From NCBI GenBank assembly GCA_030272585.1, contig BSYQ01000003.1, positions 6,758,001 through 6,822,000 of the forward strand: a DNA stretch of 64,000 nucleotides, in the 5' to 3' direction. Source of the DNA: Bryopsis sp. KO-2023. Taxonomy: Eukaryota > Chlorophyta > Ulvophyceae > Bryopsidales > Bryopsidaceae. How positions within the stretch are numbered: position 1 is the stretch's first letter; each line of letters opens with the position of its first letter. The notes under the pieces are model-generated. The model was given only the letters and a program-made list of their open reading frames with translations, was not told where the DNA came from and did not search any database. Shown here piece after piece: positions 12,801-25,704 of the stretch. The translations under genes were made by a program, and so were the position numbers.

Positions 12801-13926
12801 TATATTGGGACGTCCACCGATTTCCCTGCCTGCCGGAAGAACACCGCCAAAAAACACACATTAACAGGAATTCCTCCTTGCATTCAGGGTCTTGGATCGA
12901 GGTACTGTATTTAAAGCTATGAAAAAATCGATAATTCCTTACATGACAGAAGAAAAAAAAATTATAATTATTTACATGGCAAAAATGCGTCCGTGGGCTG
13001 GTTCATGCTTGTCCGGACAGGTCCCAATAAAAACAAAAATAGCAGGGCAGTGCATTAGTCATATGGTCAAGGAATCAAACTCCAGAAATTATTCACTCTC
13101 CACTTTTCTTTCAAACAGCACCAACAGGAAGTTTTTCCAGCCAACCTTCAAGTCCCCCAGTGTTTCTACGATTGCAGCTACGTCCAATGCCTCAGGAACG
13201 TCAAAGTTGTAAGCTGCAAGAAAAATGAGCAGCGAATTCACTTCCATTCAGACAACATAGCCGAACACCACAAGATATCAGGGTGCGTTGACCCCTCCTT
13301 TGCTGGGAATTAATTAACACAGCTGTTGAGGGAAACTTCAAACAAAACCGTGCCTTCCCAGCGAGTTGCGATAACTTGCGTACTGCTGGCACAGGCGACA
13401 AACGCTTCGGAAAGGCATGTTTTCAAAGCAACAAGGCATTCTCGAGATGTCCCTGAGGGTCAGATTCTCGTCGCGCCTGCACCGTGTCGACTGCTTTTGA
13501 ATGCGAGAAACCTGGCAGGATAACGTTGGTCGCAGAACGGAAGCTTCAAACCCGCCGAGAAAGATGTTCGCAATAGATTTCGATATCTGCTTTCCGCCGA
13601 GGCGTGCGCTCACGAGAAACCGGAAGAAAACGAATCGCGCGCGAGGTACCGCACTCAGACCAGCGCCAACGTCGCGAAGAATCCCACTTACCTGCGACAT
13701 TACGCAACTCCTCATCCGTTAGACTTCTGTAGAACGAGTCTTGGGACAATATGACGACGCACTGCTCGTGAAGCCTCTGGAGAATAAGGTCGCACACCGT
13801 TGTTTTCCCGGAAGCCGTTCCCCCAGCCACACCGATTACAAACTTCTGAGACATCGGTGCCAGCACGCCGTTATCTACAGGAGACTTGAAGGGAACGCTG
13901 CCATTGCCGTTCTGCCGTTCCGCCAT
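9729..13926 (-). CDS. UCKL1: bifunctional uridine kinase / uracil phosphoribosyltransferase
   Basis: Pyrimidine salvage enzyme of the UKL/UCKL type: uridine kinase (uridine + ATP to UMP) fused to a UPRT domain (uracil + PRPP to UMP), presumably cytosolic. Exons: 13926-13692, 13213-13146, 12829-12501, 12324-11932, 11530-11395, 11216-11057, then one of two last exons, 10692-10655 or 9883-9729. Both ends keep frame (452 or 491 aa). The P-loop GGTASGKT is at residues 35-42. Other kinase signatures are [28 protein letters not shown] and [12 protein letters not shown]. The UPRT half has [43 protein letters not shown] and [10 protein letters not shown], closing with GEFGDRYF. The PRPP-loop region reads ILGTGNSA. 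The residues after GDRYF are CD, not the usual GTD, in both end exons. The start is the first ATG before the P-loop (MAERQNGNG). Identification is very secure. Confidence 0.95.
10655..10692 (-). other. alternative last exon a of uridine kinase-UPRT (short end)
   Basis: A 38-base exon after the acceptor ATCGCAG, reading (G)[11 protein letters not shown] then TAG. It is the counterpart of exon b, with 8 differences in 38 bases: five are silent, two give Val for Leu, and one turns the Trp codon TGG into the stop TAG. The family's C-terminus also ends at about this point. Confidence 0.85.
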
Positions 13927-15102
13927 TCTTCTCTCTCAGGTGACCCTGTTTCCGTGCCGTTACAGGGTTCAGAAGCAAAAAAACGGCTTGTGCTTGGGGA
14001 AAGCTGCCTTCCGAGTTTTATACTGACACCAGGGCTTCCGCATGGTGTTAAGTGCACCATAGGGAGTTGAGACCAGCAACAGTCAATTTACGTGAATAAT
14101 TTAAGTGGTGCGAAAACCCACACAAAAAAGGGATGGCTTTTTGGTGATTCTCACCGCTTGCCGATTCGAGAAGAGCTCCGCCAACTCAGGAAAGTCAAAG
14201 CGCTCAATTCTGTGGGTGCGGAATGTCTGCCGTGTGCCAACGTCGAAGCAAGGCTTTTGAAAGTTTTTTTTGTGAGTGCGCACGCTTAAAACTCGACCTC
14301 GAACAGCCGTGGAAAGCACGAAGGAAGTGACAATGCGAGGCAACGCATGATGATGTGTTGGGCTTTCAGCTCTTTTGAAAAGCAGCATCCATGTCGATCG
14401 CTTTCAACAGAATTCCAACGGGAGCGCACAGCTGCTCTGAGCAAAGTCGTCAGAAAAGGAAAAAGAAAAAACAGAACAAGCGCACCAGCGCTGTTCTTGC
14501 GTAGGCGTTTCTAAATGCGGCGGTTATGTATAGATGGGAGGTTGTGACGCGCTGGTGCAGGAAATGCTGCTCGGCTTTGGCTTCAGAACAGTCGGAATTG
14601 TGGAAGGCAGTGGACCTGTCGAGCTAGCGAATGGTGAACTCTCGTGTTGATACGAGAAAGCGTTGGGTTTCTGCTGAAAGATGCAAAGAATTGGCAGTCA
14701 GTTTCGCTGCGTGTTGTTTGGCCTGTGCTCACAGTTTTGATCACGTCTTGTTTTTTTGGTCGGGTAGACACAGGTATTAAATAGAAAGAAGCGCTGGAAG
14801 TCATCAAGGTGGCGCCATTAGAGCAGCGGCTAGGAGCTGTCGGCGAGCCGTGTGGAACGCAAGGCAACGAGATGCCTTATTAAATGACGCCTTTACGAGC
14901 GTGACGACTGTATATACTGCGAGCTCACGGGCTGTTCTGTGTGCAGAGGCGTGGTCGGTGAAGGAGCTGTTCGATGAAAAGCGGTCGCCATGTCTCATAA
15001 GCGCGTTTTTTCCTGGTAGCGCAACAGGAGTAACTCGATTCTGTGAGTTGGGCTCTCGGGGTGGTGATCCATTTCCATTCTCATCAACTTCGATATGTAT
15101 AT
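13927..15102. other. intergenic region upstream of uridine kinase-UPRT
   Basis: No supported exon. It presumably holds the promoter and 5' leader of the minus-strand uridine kinase-UPRT gene near 13.93-14.1 kb. Nothing else recognised. Confidence 0.4.
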
Positions 15103-15429
15103 TTATTTTTCTTTCATAAAACGATTTCGTTTACGAGGTGTTGTGGTTTCTGCTTGCAGGTGGTCTTCCTGGCCTTGGGAAGTCTCAACTGGGGTCAGGA
15201 GATCATAGGGGTTGGGCAAGTATGATTTTGCCAACTGCCTCAGAAATTGTCGGTCCACAGAAGCGTCAAAGAATTGGAAATCTGTTGTGCGGAGAGAATT
15301 CAACTTGCGCTTGACTGTTCGTTGTACTTCAGGTCGAGCTCCCTGATGTGGACAGCATAGCAATTCACTTAAGCGAGGTTTCTTAAAGAACTGGCCCTCA
15401 GAACCCGCATCTTGGCTCAAATGTCGCAA
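15103..15429 (-). CDS. possible small basic protein exon
   Basis: An open frame ending in TAA at 15103 with protein-like composition (FFKKPRLSELLCC, RQFLRQLAKSYLPNPYDLLTP) and a basic tail (TPRKRNRFMKEK). No ATG begins the frame, so it would be a last exon. An AG at about 15450 could be its acceptor. No family recognised and no upstream exon found, so it may not be a gene. Confidence 0.3.
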   Translation of the reverse strand: MRHLSQDAGSEGQFFKKPRLSELLCCPHQGARPEVQRTVKRKLNSLRTTDFQFFDASVDRQFLRQLAKSYLPNPYDLLTPVETSQGQEDHLQAETTTPRKRNRFMKEK

Positions 15430-17034
15430 TGGCGGCCCTGATGCAGATTCTCACAGCTGCTTCTTTGATGTTTTTGTTTTTTGACCTGGTTTCAGGATTA
15501 GATCAGTAGGATTTGTCGCCAGACCCACTTGCACATCATGAAAAAAAAAACGTATTTCCCTTTGCCATTTTTTTGACAGCTTGGTATAGTTTTTTCGTGG
15601 TGCTCAGATTGTCTGTACGACAATCAAGCTACGACAATATTTTTGAATGCTAGAGAGTGAGATGACGGTCCGAGCGCTCGGTGCACAGTTTTCTGTCGAA
15701 AACATGGCGCAACCGTGCAAATGGGATCAACCAGTGAACACCACCACATGTGCTTCAAATGTATCAGAAACAAACTCTGCAATATTCGTGAATGTTGGGT
15801 GGATACTTGTCCTTCGAAAAAATGGGCATACATTGACAGCCCCATCTATTAGGGGAAACATGGATAGGGCCCAATGTTGGGGACAGGGTCAGTTTTTATC
15901 GACTGGATTCTGGTGGAGGGGATTAAGGCGCAGCATGGAGAAAAAAAATATATTATTCATGGCTGCCTCCTGATTTTTGTTTTTATTTTTATCCGGGTTT
16001 TTTTTTACCATGGAGTTCGTGAGGGAATAGAGGTATATATTTTTATTCTTTATTCTTTCTTTATTCATTTTTCAGCTGGGAAAAAAAGGGGCAGAATAGC
16101 AATTGATTGGGAGCTTGAAGTCAGAAAACGACGATGCATACATTCTGGAAGGAAGGGGTGTCACTAAAAGGGCTTTGGAAAAAAAACAGATGAGAATTAC
16201 AGTGGATGCTCATTCAGGATTTGAGAAAGGGGGGGGGAGTGTTTGAAAAGGATATGATTTTGAACGAGAAAAGGAAAGAATCCATGCTGTGATTTTCAAG
16301 GTGACAAAGATCGGGCAAGGTTATTTGATCGTTTAATATGGAGGAAAGTGGAGAGGTAGAGTCGATTCCCGGTGGGTTTTATGCTCCTCTGAGAAAATTG
16401 GAAAAAGAAGCATGGGGAGCAAAGAAAGATGGAGTTTGGGAGGGACATCAGTGAAAAAAAAACCCAAAAAAACAAATTATCGGACTTTCAGTTTGTGTGG
16501 AAGCCTGTGGTCCGGATTTCATCCCTGTGGAGAAAGGATGGAGTTTTCAGGGGAGCAAGGAAGGAAATGGGGATTTCGGGCAGTCTGGAAAAAAATTTCA
16601 ACAAGCTTTGCAGGAGGCTGAATGCTCTGGATGGCAAATCGGACAAGCAAATTCCGGGACTTCTATTATGTCTGACTGGGAGGATCATCATTCAAGTTTT
16701 GGCTCTCAGATCGCATCATGGGGATTTCAGATCTCGTTGGAAAAGCTGAAAAGGAGGACTGGGGATAAATCATCGGCAGTGTCGAAATTGACCGCCGAAA
16801 TGTTGGCATTGCACAAGGAGACGGTGCTTTTCTGGAGTTCAGGGTTCCTGGGCAGGGCAGGTCAATTTCTTGATTGGGCGGTTGAGGCCCAGCGAAGCGA
16901 AAAAGAGGGGTGGATCGGTGGAATCTGATCGAACAGCGACAGTCCATGGCATAGAGGCTCTCCGAAAAGGCAGAAATCCAGGAATCCCAGTCCGCAGCAT
17001 TTCTGCCCTCCCGAACCTAAGAAACAAACAGTGG

Positions 17035-17104
17035 ACAGTTTATCGCCACCAACCTCTTTTTGTAGAGGTCGGCGGCGATCGACTCAAAACCCCACCTCAA
17101 CAAG
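17035..17104 (-). repeat. hairpin repeat, copy 1
   Basis: First of two direct copies about 300 bp apart. The core 17042-17079 is an inverted repeat with 16-base arms and a 6-base loop. Read as minus-strand RNA all 16 positions pair, two of them as G-U; on the plus strand those two become A-C mismatches. The flank after the hairpin (GACTC...CCCCACCTCAACA) is shared with copy 2. Confidence 0.7.
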
Positions 17105-17334
17105 GGACCACCCCTTGGTGGTTCGGGTGAGGGAGGGAAGTGGGCGGGCTGCACAGAATTCTGGGATTCTTGGAAGGGAGGAGTCTGACAAGGGGTAAAA
17201 GGAGAAGCAAAAAAAATGGGGTGGAATCGGTGAAAAGAAAAAAAGAAAGGTTTTTATGCGTCGCATGGAAAGAAGGCTGTTTTTTATGGAGAATTCCACC
17301 CTTTAGCTCTTCTGGCCCCCCTAAATAAAAACGA

Positions 17335-17403
17335 ACAGTTTATCGCCACCAACCTCTTGTGGTAGAGGTCGGCGGCGATCGACTCGAACCCCACCTCAAC
17401 ATG
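17335..17403 (-). repeat. hairpin repeat, copy 2
   Basis: Second copy. The hairpin is 17342-17379 with the same 16-base arms and a different 6-base loop (TGTGGT here, TTTTGT in copy 1, plus strand). The arms are unchanged between copies, and most of the few differences fall in the loop and at a few flank positions. Confidence 0.7.
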
Positions 17404-18627
17404 GGTGGTGGATTAGGTTTAGGGGGGGAAGTGGGTGGGGGGCAGAAGGGGGTGGTTTAGAACGTCCGAATTTGGAATCTGTAAAAAAAAAATTGGACAG
17501 CAAACAGCTTTTCTCTTTGTTTTTTTTGGCATGCGCATCAAATGGGATTTCACTTGTTTGGATGACTAAAATCAAGGGGGGGTTCAGAAATTGCAAAATT
17601 CGATACGGTTGCATCCCAGAAACAAGGGAGAGATTAAAAAAAGCAAACCCACACAACTCTGCCGTCTTCCAAACCTGCACACGAGAAAATTGCATGTTGG
17701 ACCGAGTGTTTTCTTGCCTCTATGTGATTTTTGACCACAAGGCTGCAATACCTGGTGGAGGTTTTGATGAAATCACTTTGTGCAAAAAAACAGGAAGTCC
17801 ATTTGCACTCCAACCTCGTACCAATCTGATGGCAAGAAAATGAACAACAACAAAAAAATTCCAGTACTTGTGGATTTTCCCGAAAGATTTGCCCCAGAAT
17901 CTCTTCCTGGCTGACCTTCAGACAGTGGGTTCAGTTTCTAATGGCTAAATCACACGGTGCAAGCACCAGGGTCAATTCTCCATTGGAAAGGAGAGCAAAG
18001 AATGGCCATGAATACAAATGACCCTTTTTTGCCTGCCTCAAGTTCGACCAATCCATCGACCAAGCCAGAAAAGGTCGCCACCCAAGACAGCCGTGGCCAA
18101 GCAAATACTTGGATAGCAAGTTGGGAAACCAGGCACAGCTCTTCATGGACTGTGAGTTAGACGTTAAAGGAAGGGAATTGTAAAAGTATGACTGTTGGAC
18201 TGTTGTTGGCTGGGAGGTTTTTGAATGGACCTTCTAGATGTGTATCTATCAGTGCGCTCGTGTAACAGTTGAGATTCTTTCCCTCAAGCACACGGAAAGG
18301 GTTGCAAGACAATCAGAGGAGAGGAGGGCTGTGCTATGCAATCGCACTTCCATCCCCACACCCAACCAATTTCTCCACTTGCAGCCACTGTCTTGGAACA
18401 CCAAGGAACAGGAAATTTCCCATCAATTGCTCCAAGATTGGGTGTTGGATGTCTGGTCAGCACGCTTCCGATTGAGGCAACCAAAATCTGCCATCGACAC
18501 CCAGTTTCCACACGCAGACTGAGCGGCTTGGCGAAAAAACAGGCAACCAACCGTTTGCGAGACTCGTGGACAGTTAGGGTTTTTCTGAGAAAGGCCCTGT
18601 GCGGGACTGTTGGAAACAACAGGCGAG

Positions 18628-21600
18628 ATGTCGAAAACAACCGTCAAGGTCGGGTATCTGGGCGACAATATCCTAGTTATTCCGACCATCCCTGAAGGTC
18701 ACTCCGACGGAAAGATGAAGAAAAAAAAAGGTAACTAATCCAGAGGCTTTCATTCAACCGGCTGGTGCAGTCTTGTTTCTGTGAGTGACCCGTAGCCATT
18801 TTGACGACTTTCTTGGGGACGAATCTCCTTCTATTTGCTTTGTCCTGTTTCAAATCCCGTTGAAAGGAGTGTTTCGTTTTGGATTTTCGTTTGTTTCTTT
18901 CCTGGTCCAGCGTCAAGAAAGTCTGTTCATTCGGAGACGTCGTCGATCGCGGGCTCGGTGGCTGCTCGGAATTTCTTGGTGAAGGGAGGAGGAAGGGCTG
19001 TGGAGAGGGATGCGAGTGAAAAATTTGAACGACTTCAAAACGCCACGCTCTCGGTCAGTATTTAAAGAAAAGAATAATCATCGGCCAGGTGTATGGTTTC
19101 CCTCCTCCAATATGTGTCATATTATTACATATTATTCTGTTTTCTGTTGTTATCGATAACAGCAGCCATCTTCCACCTGGAGGCTGATTCGAAACCCCTG
19201 AAATATTGCTGAAATTCCAGATATTGAGGTGGTATTATGTGTTTTTTTTCTCACCAAGGATCTCAGAGTGGCAAATGCAGCACTTGCCGGCGAACTCTTC
19301 CGACTCCGGACTGAAGGCGATCAGGTCAGCTGGAAAGCCACCACTTCGAAAAGAGAAATGGGAAAACGCCAAAATCTGCTGCTGAACATGCATCTCCGAG
19401 TCCCTCCTTATCGTTTCAATAGTGCTTTCGAAGAAATCTGAAAACAGAAATCAATCAAAAAATGAAAAGGGGGGGCGTGTTTCTTCTATCTCTTAAACTG
19501 ATCTGTTTTCTGGGTTTTTTTCAGGAACACACGATGTTGGTGGAGCGAGCTGAACGGCTGGAGACAAGTCTGTTGGAGGAACAAGGCCGTTCGGTGAGGA
19601 TTGATTTTCGTCAATTGATTTTTGGAAGCATGTGAATGTCTGCTCTCTGCCTGGCAAGAAAAAAACTCTTAAGAAAAAAAATGTGGGCTGAAATTATCTG
19701 TTTGGGTGCTTCACCAGACTTCCTTGCAAGAAGAGGTCAAGGCTTACCAACAGAGGATAAAAGAAACTCAAAAACGGTGAGTCTTTCTTTCCCCCCCTCA
19801 TAAGACGTCAGAAAAATACAGGTGGTTTACTTACACAAAGCCAAGAAATCGATCTTTTGGCTGTTGGAAATGTGGATGACCCCTTTTGTTCATTCAAGCG
19901 ACTTCACCTTTCTGGGAAGAGGTCATGCTGTTGATTTGGCATGCGTCCATCTTTTCTTTCGAATTCGACCTGCTGGTTCGATTTCTGGCAAAAAGTTCAG
20001 TCTCGTGTCTGTTTGTTCAGTTTGAGAGATGAACATTACCTGAGAACGAAAGGGGATGATGAGGGTGCTGCTCTGCAGCAAGAGGTTGCCTCCTTGCAGG
20101 AGAAACTGGCTGCCGGTGAGAGTGAAAGCAAAACAGCAAGTGCTTTAGTCACGGAGCTCAGACAGACAAACACAACCTTGCAAAAGGAGCTGTCTGAGGC
20201 CAATAAACAACTCTATGAAACAAAATGTCGCCTCAAAGATTCCGAGAAAAGGTAGCGAGAGCAAAACAATGATCTGTGAAAGAGAAACGAGAAAAAAAAA
20301 AGAAATTTTCCACCAAAATGAAATTCTGAAGTTCACAGTACAGTACTGAGAAAAAGATACAGACTCCAACTCGCCTTTATAATAACGAGTCATTTTTTTC
20401 ACATTCGATTTGAAAAATTTTGTTTGGAATTTGTTTGTTTTTTTCGTTTGCATTGAGGAAGATTTTGCTGCAACAAAATTGCTCTATTTGAAATCAATGC
20501 TGACAGAACTCTTGCTTAATTTTGAGAATTCACGCCTCAAATCTAGTGATCTCCGAAACATCCTAACTCTCTGTTTCTGAAAAACTTGAGTGAAAGAAAT
20601 TATTATTGGAAATATTTTTGATGAGCCCCTCCCCACCATCTATGGAGGATGAATTCTGTGCTTATTGGTTTTGTGCTCGACCTCCAGTCTGTCATTGGGG
20701 GAGCGAGATCGCAACAGCCTTGTTGAGAAACAGGAGGTGTTGGAAAACATGGTTCGATCTCTTGGAGACAGAACATGCACTCTATCTGAAGCTCTAAAGG
20801 ATGCTCAGGCAGCCATGCATACGATGAAAACTGAGTCTGACACCGCTACAACGGAAGCATCCAGTGAGCATCTGCTTTTATGTCTGATCGCTAATTGAAC
20901 TGAGCGCAAACAACATGCTGGCAAAAATGTCTTATGTGCAAAGAAGAAGTTTGAGTTTTCATTTTCCACATCAGTTCGTTTTTTGTACCCAACTTATTAT
21001 TATATATATAATTGGGATGCATATGAGTTTTCTTAATTTATTTGTTATGTTTTGGTGGATTTCTCAGCTTGTATCGGGGCTTTCGAACGAGAAGTCAAAG
21101 ATCTCACAGCAGACTTGGCAGCTGAGAGGGAGGCTCGAAAAATGGCCTGTGAAGAAGTGGCAAGCATGCATGCGCTTTTGAGCGAAAGGCAATGTGCCGC
21201 TGCCAAAGACCTAGCGGATGCTGCCAAAGACAAGGTAACTGCTCATACACACAAGCCCCTGTTTTTCCTTTGATTTCAATATGTCGAGAAGCAGTTCATA
21301 TTCTTAGAAAGACAGAATATAGTGTAACCTTCTTTCTGAATCAGTATTTTTTGTGGTGGAAACTAGCTCTTCAGCACCATGCGGTGTTGTGTGATGTTTG
21401 GTTGGCTTAGCATTAACTGATGGTTCCTGCGGGATGTTCTAACGAAAGAGAGATGTGGAATTTTTACGGGATTCATCCAAATAGGGTGAATTCGGCTCGG
21501 ATTCTGCTGAAAAAGACGTGTTCTCCACGAGGCAATAGTGGGTGTTTATGATTTGTTTTCTTGTTGTTTATTATGCTTGCACAGGAGGAAGTGGACCATC

Positions 21601-24431
21601 TGAGACACGATGTTGAGCGATTTAAATCCACTCTTGAGAGCTGTAAAGCAACCATTCACATGCTGGAAACTGAAAACCAACAGCTCAAATCTGCTTTGCA
21701 ATCGGAAAAGAAAAAATCCCAGGTGAGCACACCCGTTCAGCTTGTTCCTGGTGCTGACACTGGGTTGAATCTTGGTATAAAGATGGATGACCATTGACTG
21801 AAACTTGAAAATTAGAATTTCAAAATCAATTTATAATTAATTTTCGAACAGATATTACAGGGAGGTTAAATTTTCCGCCGTTACGTGGTTATAGTGGTTG
21901 CTCTAAAAGCCTTCTTTTTTTGTTTAATAAGGAAGCAAGGCACGAAACGGAGCTTTACCAAAGCACTATCGACAGCGTGAAGAATGAAATGGCGCTCAAA
22001 GAAAAAACTTTCAAAACAGAATTCACTTCATTGCAGGAGTCCCTGGCCAGCGAGCATCGGGTGAGACCAATTGCCCTTTGCGAAAACAATCAATTTGCAA
22101 AACCACAAAATATGTCAATAGGCTCCTTGAGAATGAGGGCTGTTTTTTCTTGTGTTGATGCTCATTTCCCTTGGTCAAATTTATAGGCCCGAGAATCGTC
22201 ACTAATTTCGGAGCTGCGAGTTCGAGAACAACAAGTAAAAGATGCCGAAGGCCGTGCAAACCTGATTGAAGAAAACTGCGATGGCATGAGGGCAGACGGC
22301 CATAAGCTGAGAAATCAGGTCTTTTGACTCATTCCTGTCCAAACAAAACAAATCAGAGTATATTAAACTGGTGAAATGTGTCTTGCTTGGCATCTATGCT
22401 CAGTGTGCAATGAACGGCAAAAGCGTCGACCCGTTCTCAGCTTGGTTTTGTATGCGACTTTTCCAGGTCGATGTTTTGGCGAAGGAACTGAGGTCTGTCC
22501 AAGATCAGCTTTGCCATGCTAATAAGGAGAAGGATGATTTGGAAAAGAAGCTGGTGCATGCCGAGGTAGGATGAATTTCATATGGCTTGAAGATTTGAAT
22601 GCTGCCTGATCGGTCGAATCAGGATTCTCTGTGTAGCAAGCCAATGGAACAAACAGATTGGGTTGGGCTGTTTTTAGGAGTTGTTGATGAAAAGCGAGGA
22701 TCAAGCGGCTCAGAGCGCTCAAACTCACTTGGAGCAAGTTACACAACTCGAACAAGATTTGTCATATCAAGCTCAAGAAAGCACCCATTGGCGGAGCAAA
22801 GCGGATGCACTCGTTCAACAGGTGATTTTTGATGTATATTCATGAGTTGGATAAGAACGAAAGATCATTGCTCAACAGCCATTCAAATTTTGGGGTCATC
22901 CGCAGAAGAAAGTGACATTATTTTGTGCTGTTTTTTTTTTTCTTTCAGTGAGAAAAACCCTGGTTGTTGTGGGTATCAAGTAAACTGATCAGAATTGTTA
23001 CGTCCCGATCTTTCTGGAACTGAAAAGATAGCACTCATTTTCTGTAAGTTGAAAAAGCATTCACAGCCAAAATTTGGATTTGTCTTATGCAGGTCGAGGC
23101 CAAGGAAAGAGAATTCGAAACTTCAACGGCCAGAGCAAACGAGGTGATCCATGGCCGTGACAAGCAATTGGAGGAGCTGGCAGACTCCCTGAAAACGGTC
23201 AGCGAGCGTTTCAAAGTGTTCCAACACAACACCAACGCCGAAAAACAGAAGCTCAAGAACCAGGTGAAAACAGCAATCCATCCAGAATTCGATCTATGGC
23301 TTTCCTTTCAGAATTCGGCAGCCGAGGCAATACCCACCATGAGGAACGATGTTGTAGATTTTGTAAGACCTACTCATGAAACCTATTTTTTGTCAGCCCT
23401 GATCAAAATGCACCAATTGAAAATTGAAACTTTTCCGTCCGGGGTAACATCAGGAATTCTGTTTATTTTTAGTAATGTGTTGTTATGGCTGTCTCAGTTG
23501 AGCGAACTGGACCAGCTGAAGAACAACCTCCAAAAGGAAGCGCGATCTTTGAAAGGGGAGGTGGCTGCCAACACAGAGGCCAATGAGGCCAACCAGAGAG
23601 AAGTAGCTAGGCTGACTGGACTTTTGTCGGAAAAGCAAGCCGAGATCAGGTCATTGGGCACCACGATCAACGAAGAGAGAAAAGAAGCCTCAAAGGAATT
23701 GGCACATACTAGGGAAATTCTCAAGGAGGTGAGATCCTTTCAAAAACAGTGCATTCTTCGACAAAGCAATTCCCCCACCCCACCCCTTCTTGACGAGAAC
23801 ACCACGAAGAATCAATTCACTTTTCAAGATATCATGTAAGAAATTAGAAAAGGTTTATTTGAAGAAGAAGAAATAGATATATGTATAAAACAATTCCGTT
23901 TTTATATGCTTTCTTGTTGATAGGATCCAAGAACAATATGTAAAAATGTCCCGATGTCTGCCATCCGTTGAATTCAATAGGTGCCCTTGTTCTTCGTTTC
24001 AGGAATTAAGGGAGAAGGATAAGGTTGCGAATGATCTCATGGCAGCCATGCATTCAGAAGAATCGCACAAAATCCAAACCCAGCAGCAACTGGCTTTTGC
24101 TGAAAAGAGGGCCTCCAATTTGGACAAGCAGCTGGCTGAAACCAGGATGTCTCTGGACAAAGCTAGGGGCGATTCGGAAAGGGTAACCGATGCTTACGAC
24201 AGCATGAAACGAAGGGCCAGCATTTATCAACAAGAAAGCACTAATTTTATGACCAATTATGAGGATTGGGTTGATCGAGGTTCGGAAGGAAATCTGTCTC
24301 GAAATGCTAGAGAGAGGCCTACATTCCAATCCGGAGTCAGGGCTGTCATGACTGCCAACCGAATGGAGAGTGGGAGGTACTCCGATCGGATAGCTGCTTT
24401 GCTGGAAAGGAGAAACAGTGTCCGGAAATGA
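18628..24431 (+). CDS. 16-exon long coiled-coil protein
   Basis: Unknown protein of about 828 aa, predicted almost wholly coiled coil, so a structural or cytoskeletal role (centrosomal, basal-body or tether-like) is inferred only. Exons: 18628-18730, 18911-19053, 19259-19324, 19525-19593, 19718-19776, 20021-20251, 20688-20863, 21068-21234, 21585-21722, 21932-22060, 22187-22318, 22467-22565, 22678-22821, 23093-23263, 23498-23728, 24003-24431. All 15 junctions keep frame. The N-terminus (MSKTTVKVGYLGDNILVIPT) is followed by a Lys run and a Ser/Ala/Gly-rich segment. From exon 3 on it is heptad-like and rich in Glu, Lys, Gln and Ala (for example LQQEVASLQEKLAAGESESK). The last exon ends in a basic tail (RIAALLERRNSVRK). 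No catalytic motif seen. The start is the ATG of exon 1, in frame across the first intron. Confidence 0.85.
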
Positions 24432-25379
24432 ACCTCTTTTCTGGAAGGAATCTTTCGAAAATGTTATTTTCAGAATTGCTTGTGTAGATTAGCTCGGACT
24501 TATCCGTCCTTTTTAGGGTTCGAAACAATGGGCAGTTTTTGTTTCATTCACAGCGGCTGGCATTTTCATGAAGCATCTCAGGAAAGCTTTTGTTTCAACA
24601 TTTGGGTAAAAATTCTCTTGAGCATATTTGATTTGGTATGGTAGAGGGGTTCGAAGGGACCTTTTCCTAGTTAGAAATCTATGAGCATTTGACATGACAG
24701 TGGGTTGGTTCAATTAGATCTTTTCAAATCAGGGTGGGGAGGGGAACAACAGACCAACAGGCAAGAAAATGTACAAGTTTGGAAACACCTCTTTCTTATC
24801 TGCTTATTCTTCCCTGGCTGAAACGAGCTTTTCGTTTGGAAAAACTATAAAGCTTCATTTATTACCTGGGGTGGATGGGGGCAATGGCTTTATCAATCTT
24901 TATGTAGTTCATGCATGGAAGTTTTTATCGTGGAGTCTTCGAGTTTTGTCTTACCCCCAATCTCATACCAACAGCATGATAAAAACGACCCTCTTTACCA
25001 AAGATGAATTATGAAGCTTCTTGAACCATGGTCATCTGCTGCTCTCTCTGTCGTGATCAATGCACCTGGGACATAACCTAACACACTATTGAAGGCTGCT
25101 TCACAGCATTATAATGCATGAGATTGCCTGGTCTTCATTTGGTCGGCGACTGGGACAGAATTATGATCGACCTGGGGGGTGGTTGCCAGAAACAGACAAA
25201 TATTACATTGTGGAGGAGAATAGCCAGGAGTGGATGCTGGCTTTGGAAAAAAGGATCTAAAATTCCATCATTCATTTTCTTGCATGTCCCAGGGTGAAGT
25301 CATTCCTCCTACAACACTGAACCAATTCAGTCAATCACAGTCGAGGCCAATTGAGGAAGAGAGCTTAATTACGTAATCT
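24432..25379. other. intergenic region
   Basis: 3' flank of the coiled-coil gene up to the transposon-like element. No exon supported. G-rich patches occur on the plus strand (near 24733-24744). Confidence 0.4.
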
Positions 25380-25390
25380 GATTAGATGGT
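25380..25390 (+). repeat. target-site duplication, left copy
   Basis: GATTAGATGGT directly precedes the element. The same 11 bases in the same orientation follow its right end at 27235-27245. Confidence 0.8.
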
Positions 25391-25397
25391 GTAGTCC

Positions 25398-25497
25398 CAA
25401 CCCGCCGAATCCCAACCCGCCGAATCCCAACCCGCCGAATCCGACGTGGACACGAGCGCACGTGGCGTTCTTTTCGTGCACTTTTCACGACGGTTCT
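25398..25497 (+). repeat. left terminal inverted repeat
   Basis: 100 bases identical to the reverse complement of 27125-27224, including 15-base tandem units at 25396-25440. Confidence 0.9.
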
Positions 25498-25660
25498 ACT
25501 CGTGCTCAAAATCAACAACGCCCTTCTCTGACCAAAGTGAAAGCAGCCAGTTTGCGTGTTGCGTGGACGCCCTTGCAACTGGCGAACCCGAGACACCGCA
25601 ATGACGGCTTCCAACGGCCAGAACCTTTTCGTGGTGGTCGCAACACGTCAGGTCTGGTGG

Positions 25661-25704
25661 AACGGGGAGATCTGTTCCAAGGAGGTTCGATTCCTCCTCC
25701 TGTC
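25661..25704 (+). other. tRNA-like (T-arm / B-box) module, left arm
   Basis: Contains GGAGGTTCGATTCCTCC, a perfect T-arm-like hairpin with a Pol III B-box-like core, followed by TCCTGTC. A D-arm-like segment ends in AACGGGGAGA. There is no room for an anticodon arm, so it is not an intact tRNA. It matches the right-arm copy at 41 of 44 positions. Confidence 0.5.

Larger units (their letters stand above)
15430..18627. other. intergenic region with duplicated hairpin
   Basis: No exon supported. Apart from the hairpin repeats at 17035-17104 and 17335-17403, it contains only short open frames and purine-rich sequence. The end abuts the start codon of the 16-exon coiled-coil gene. Confidence 0.4.
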
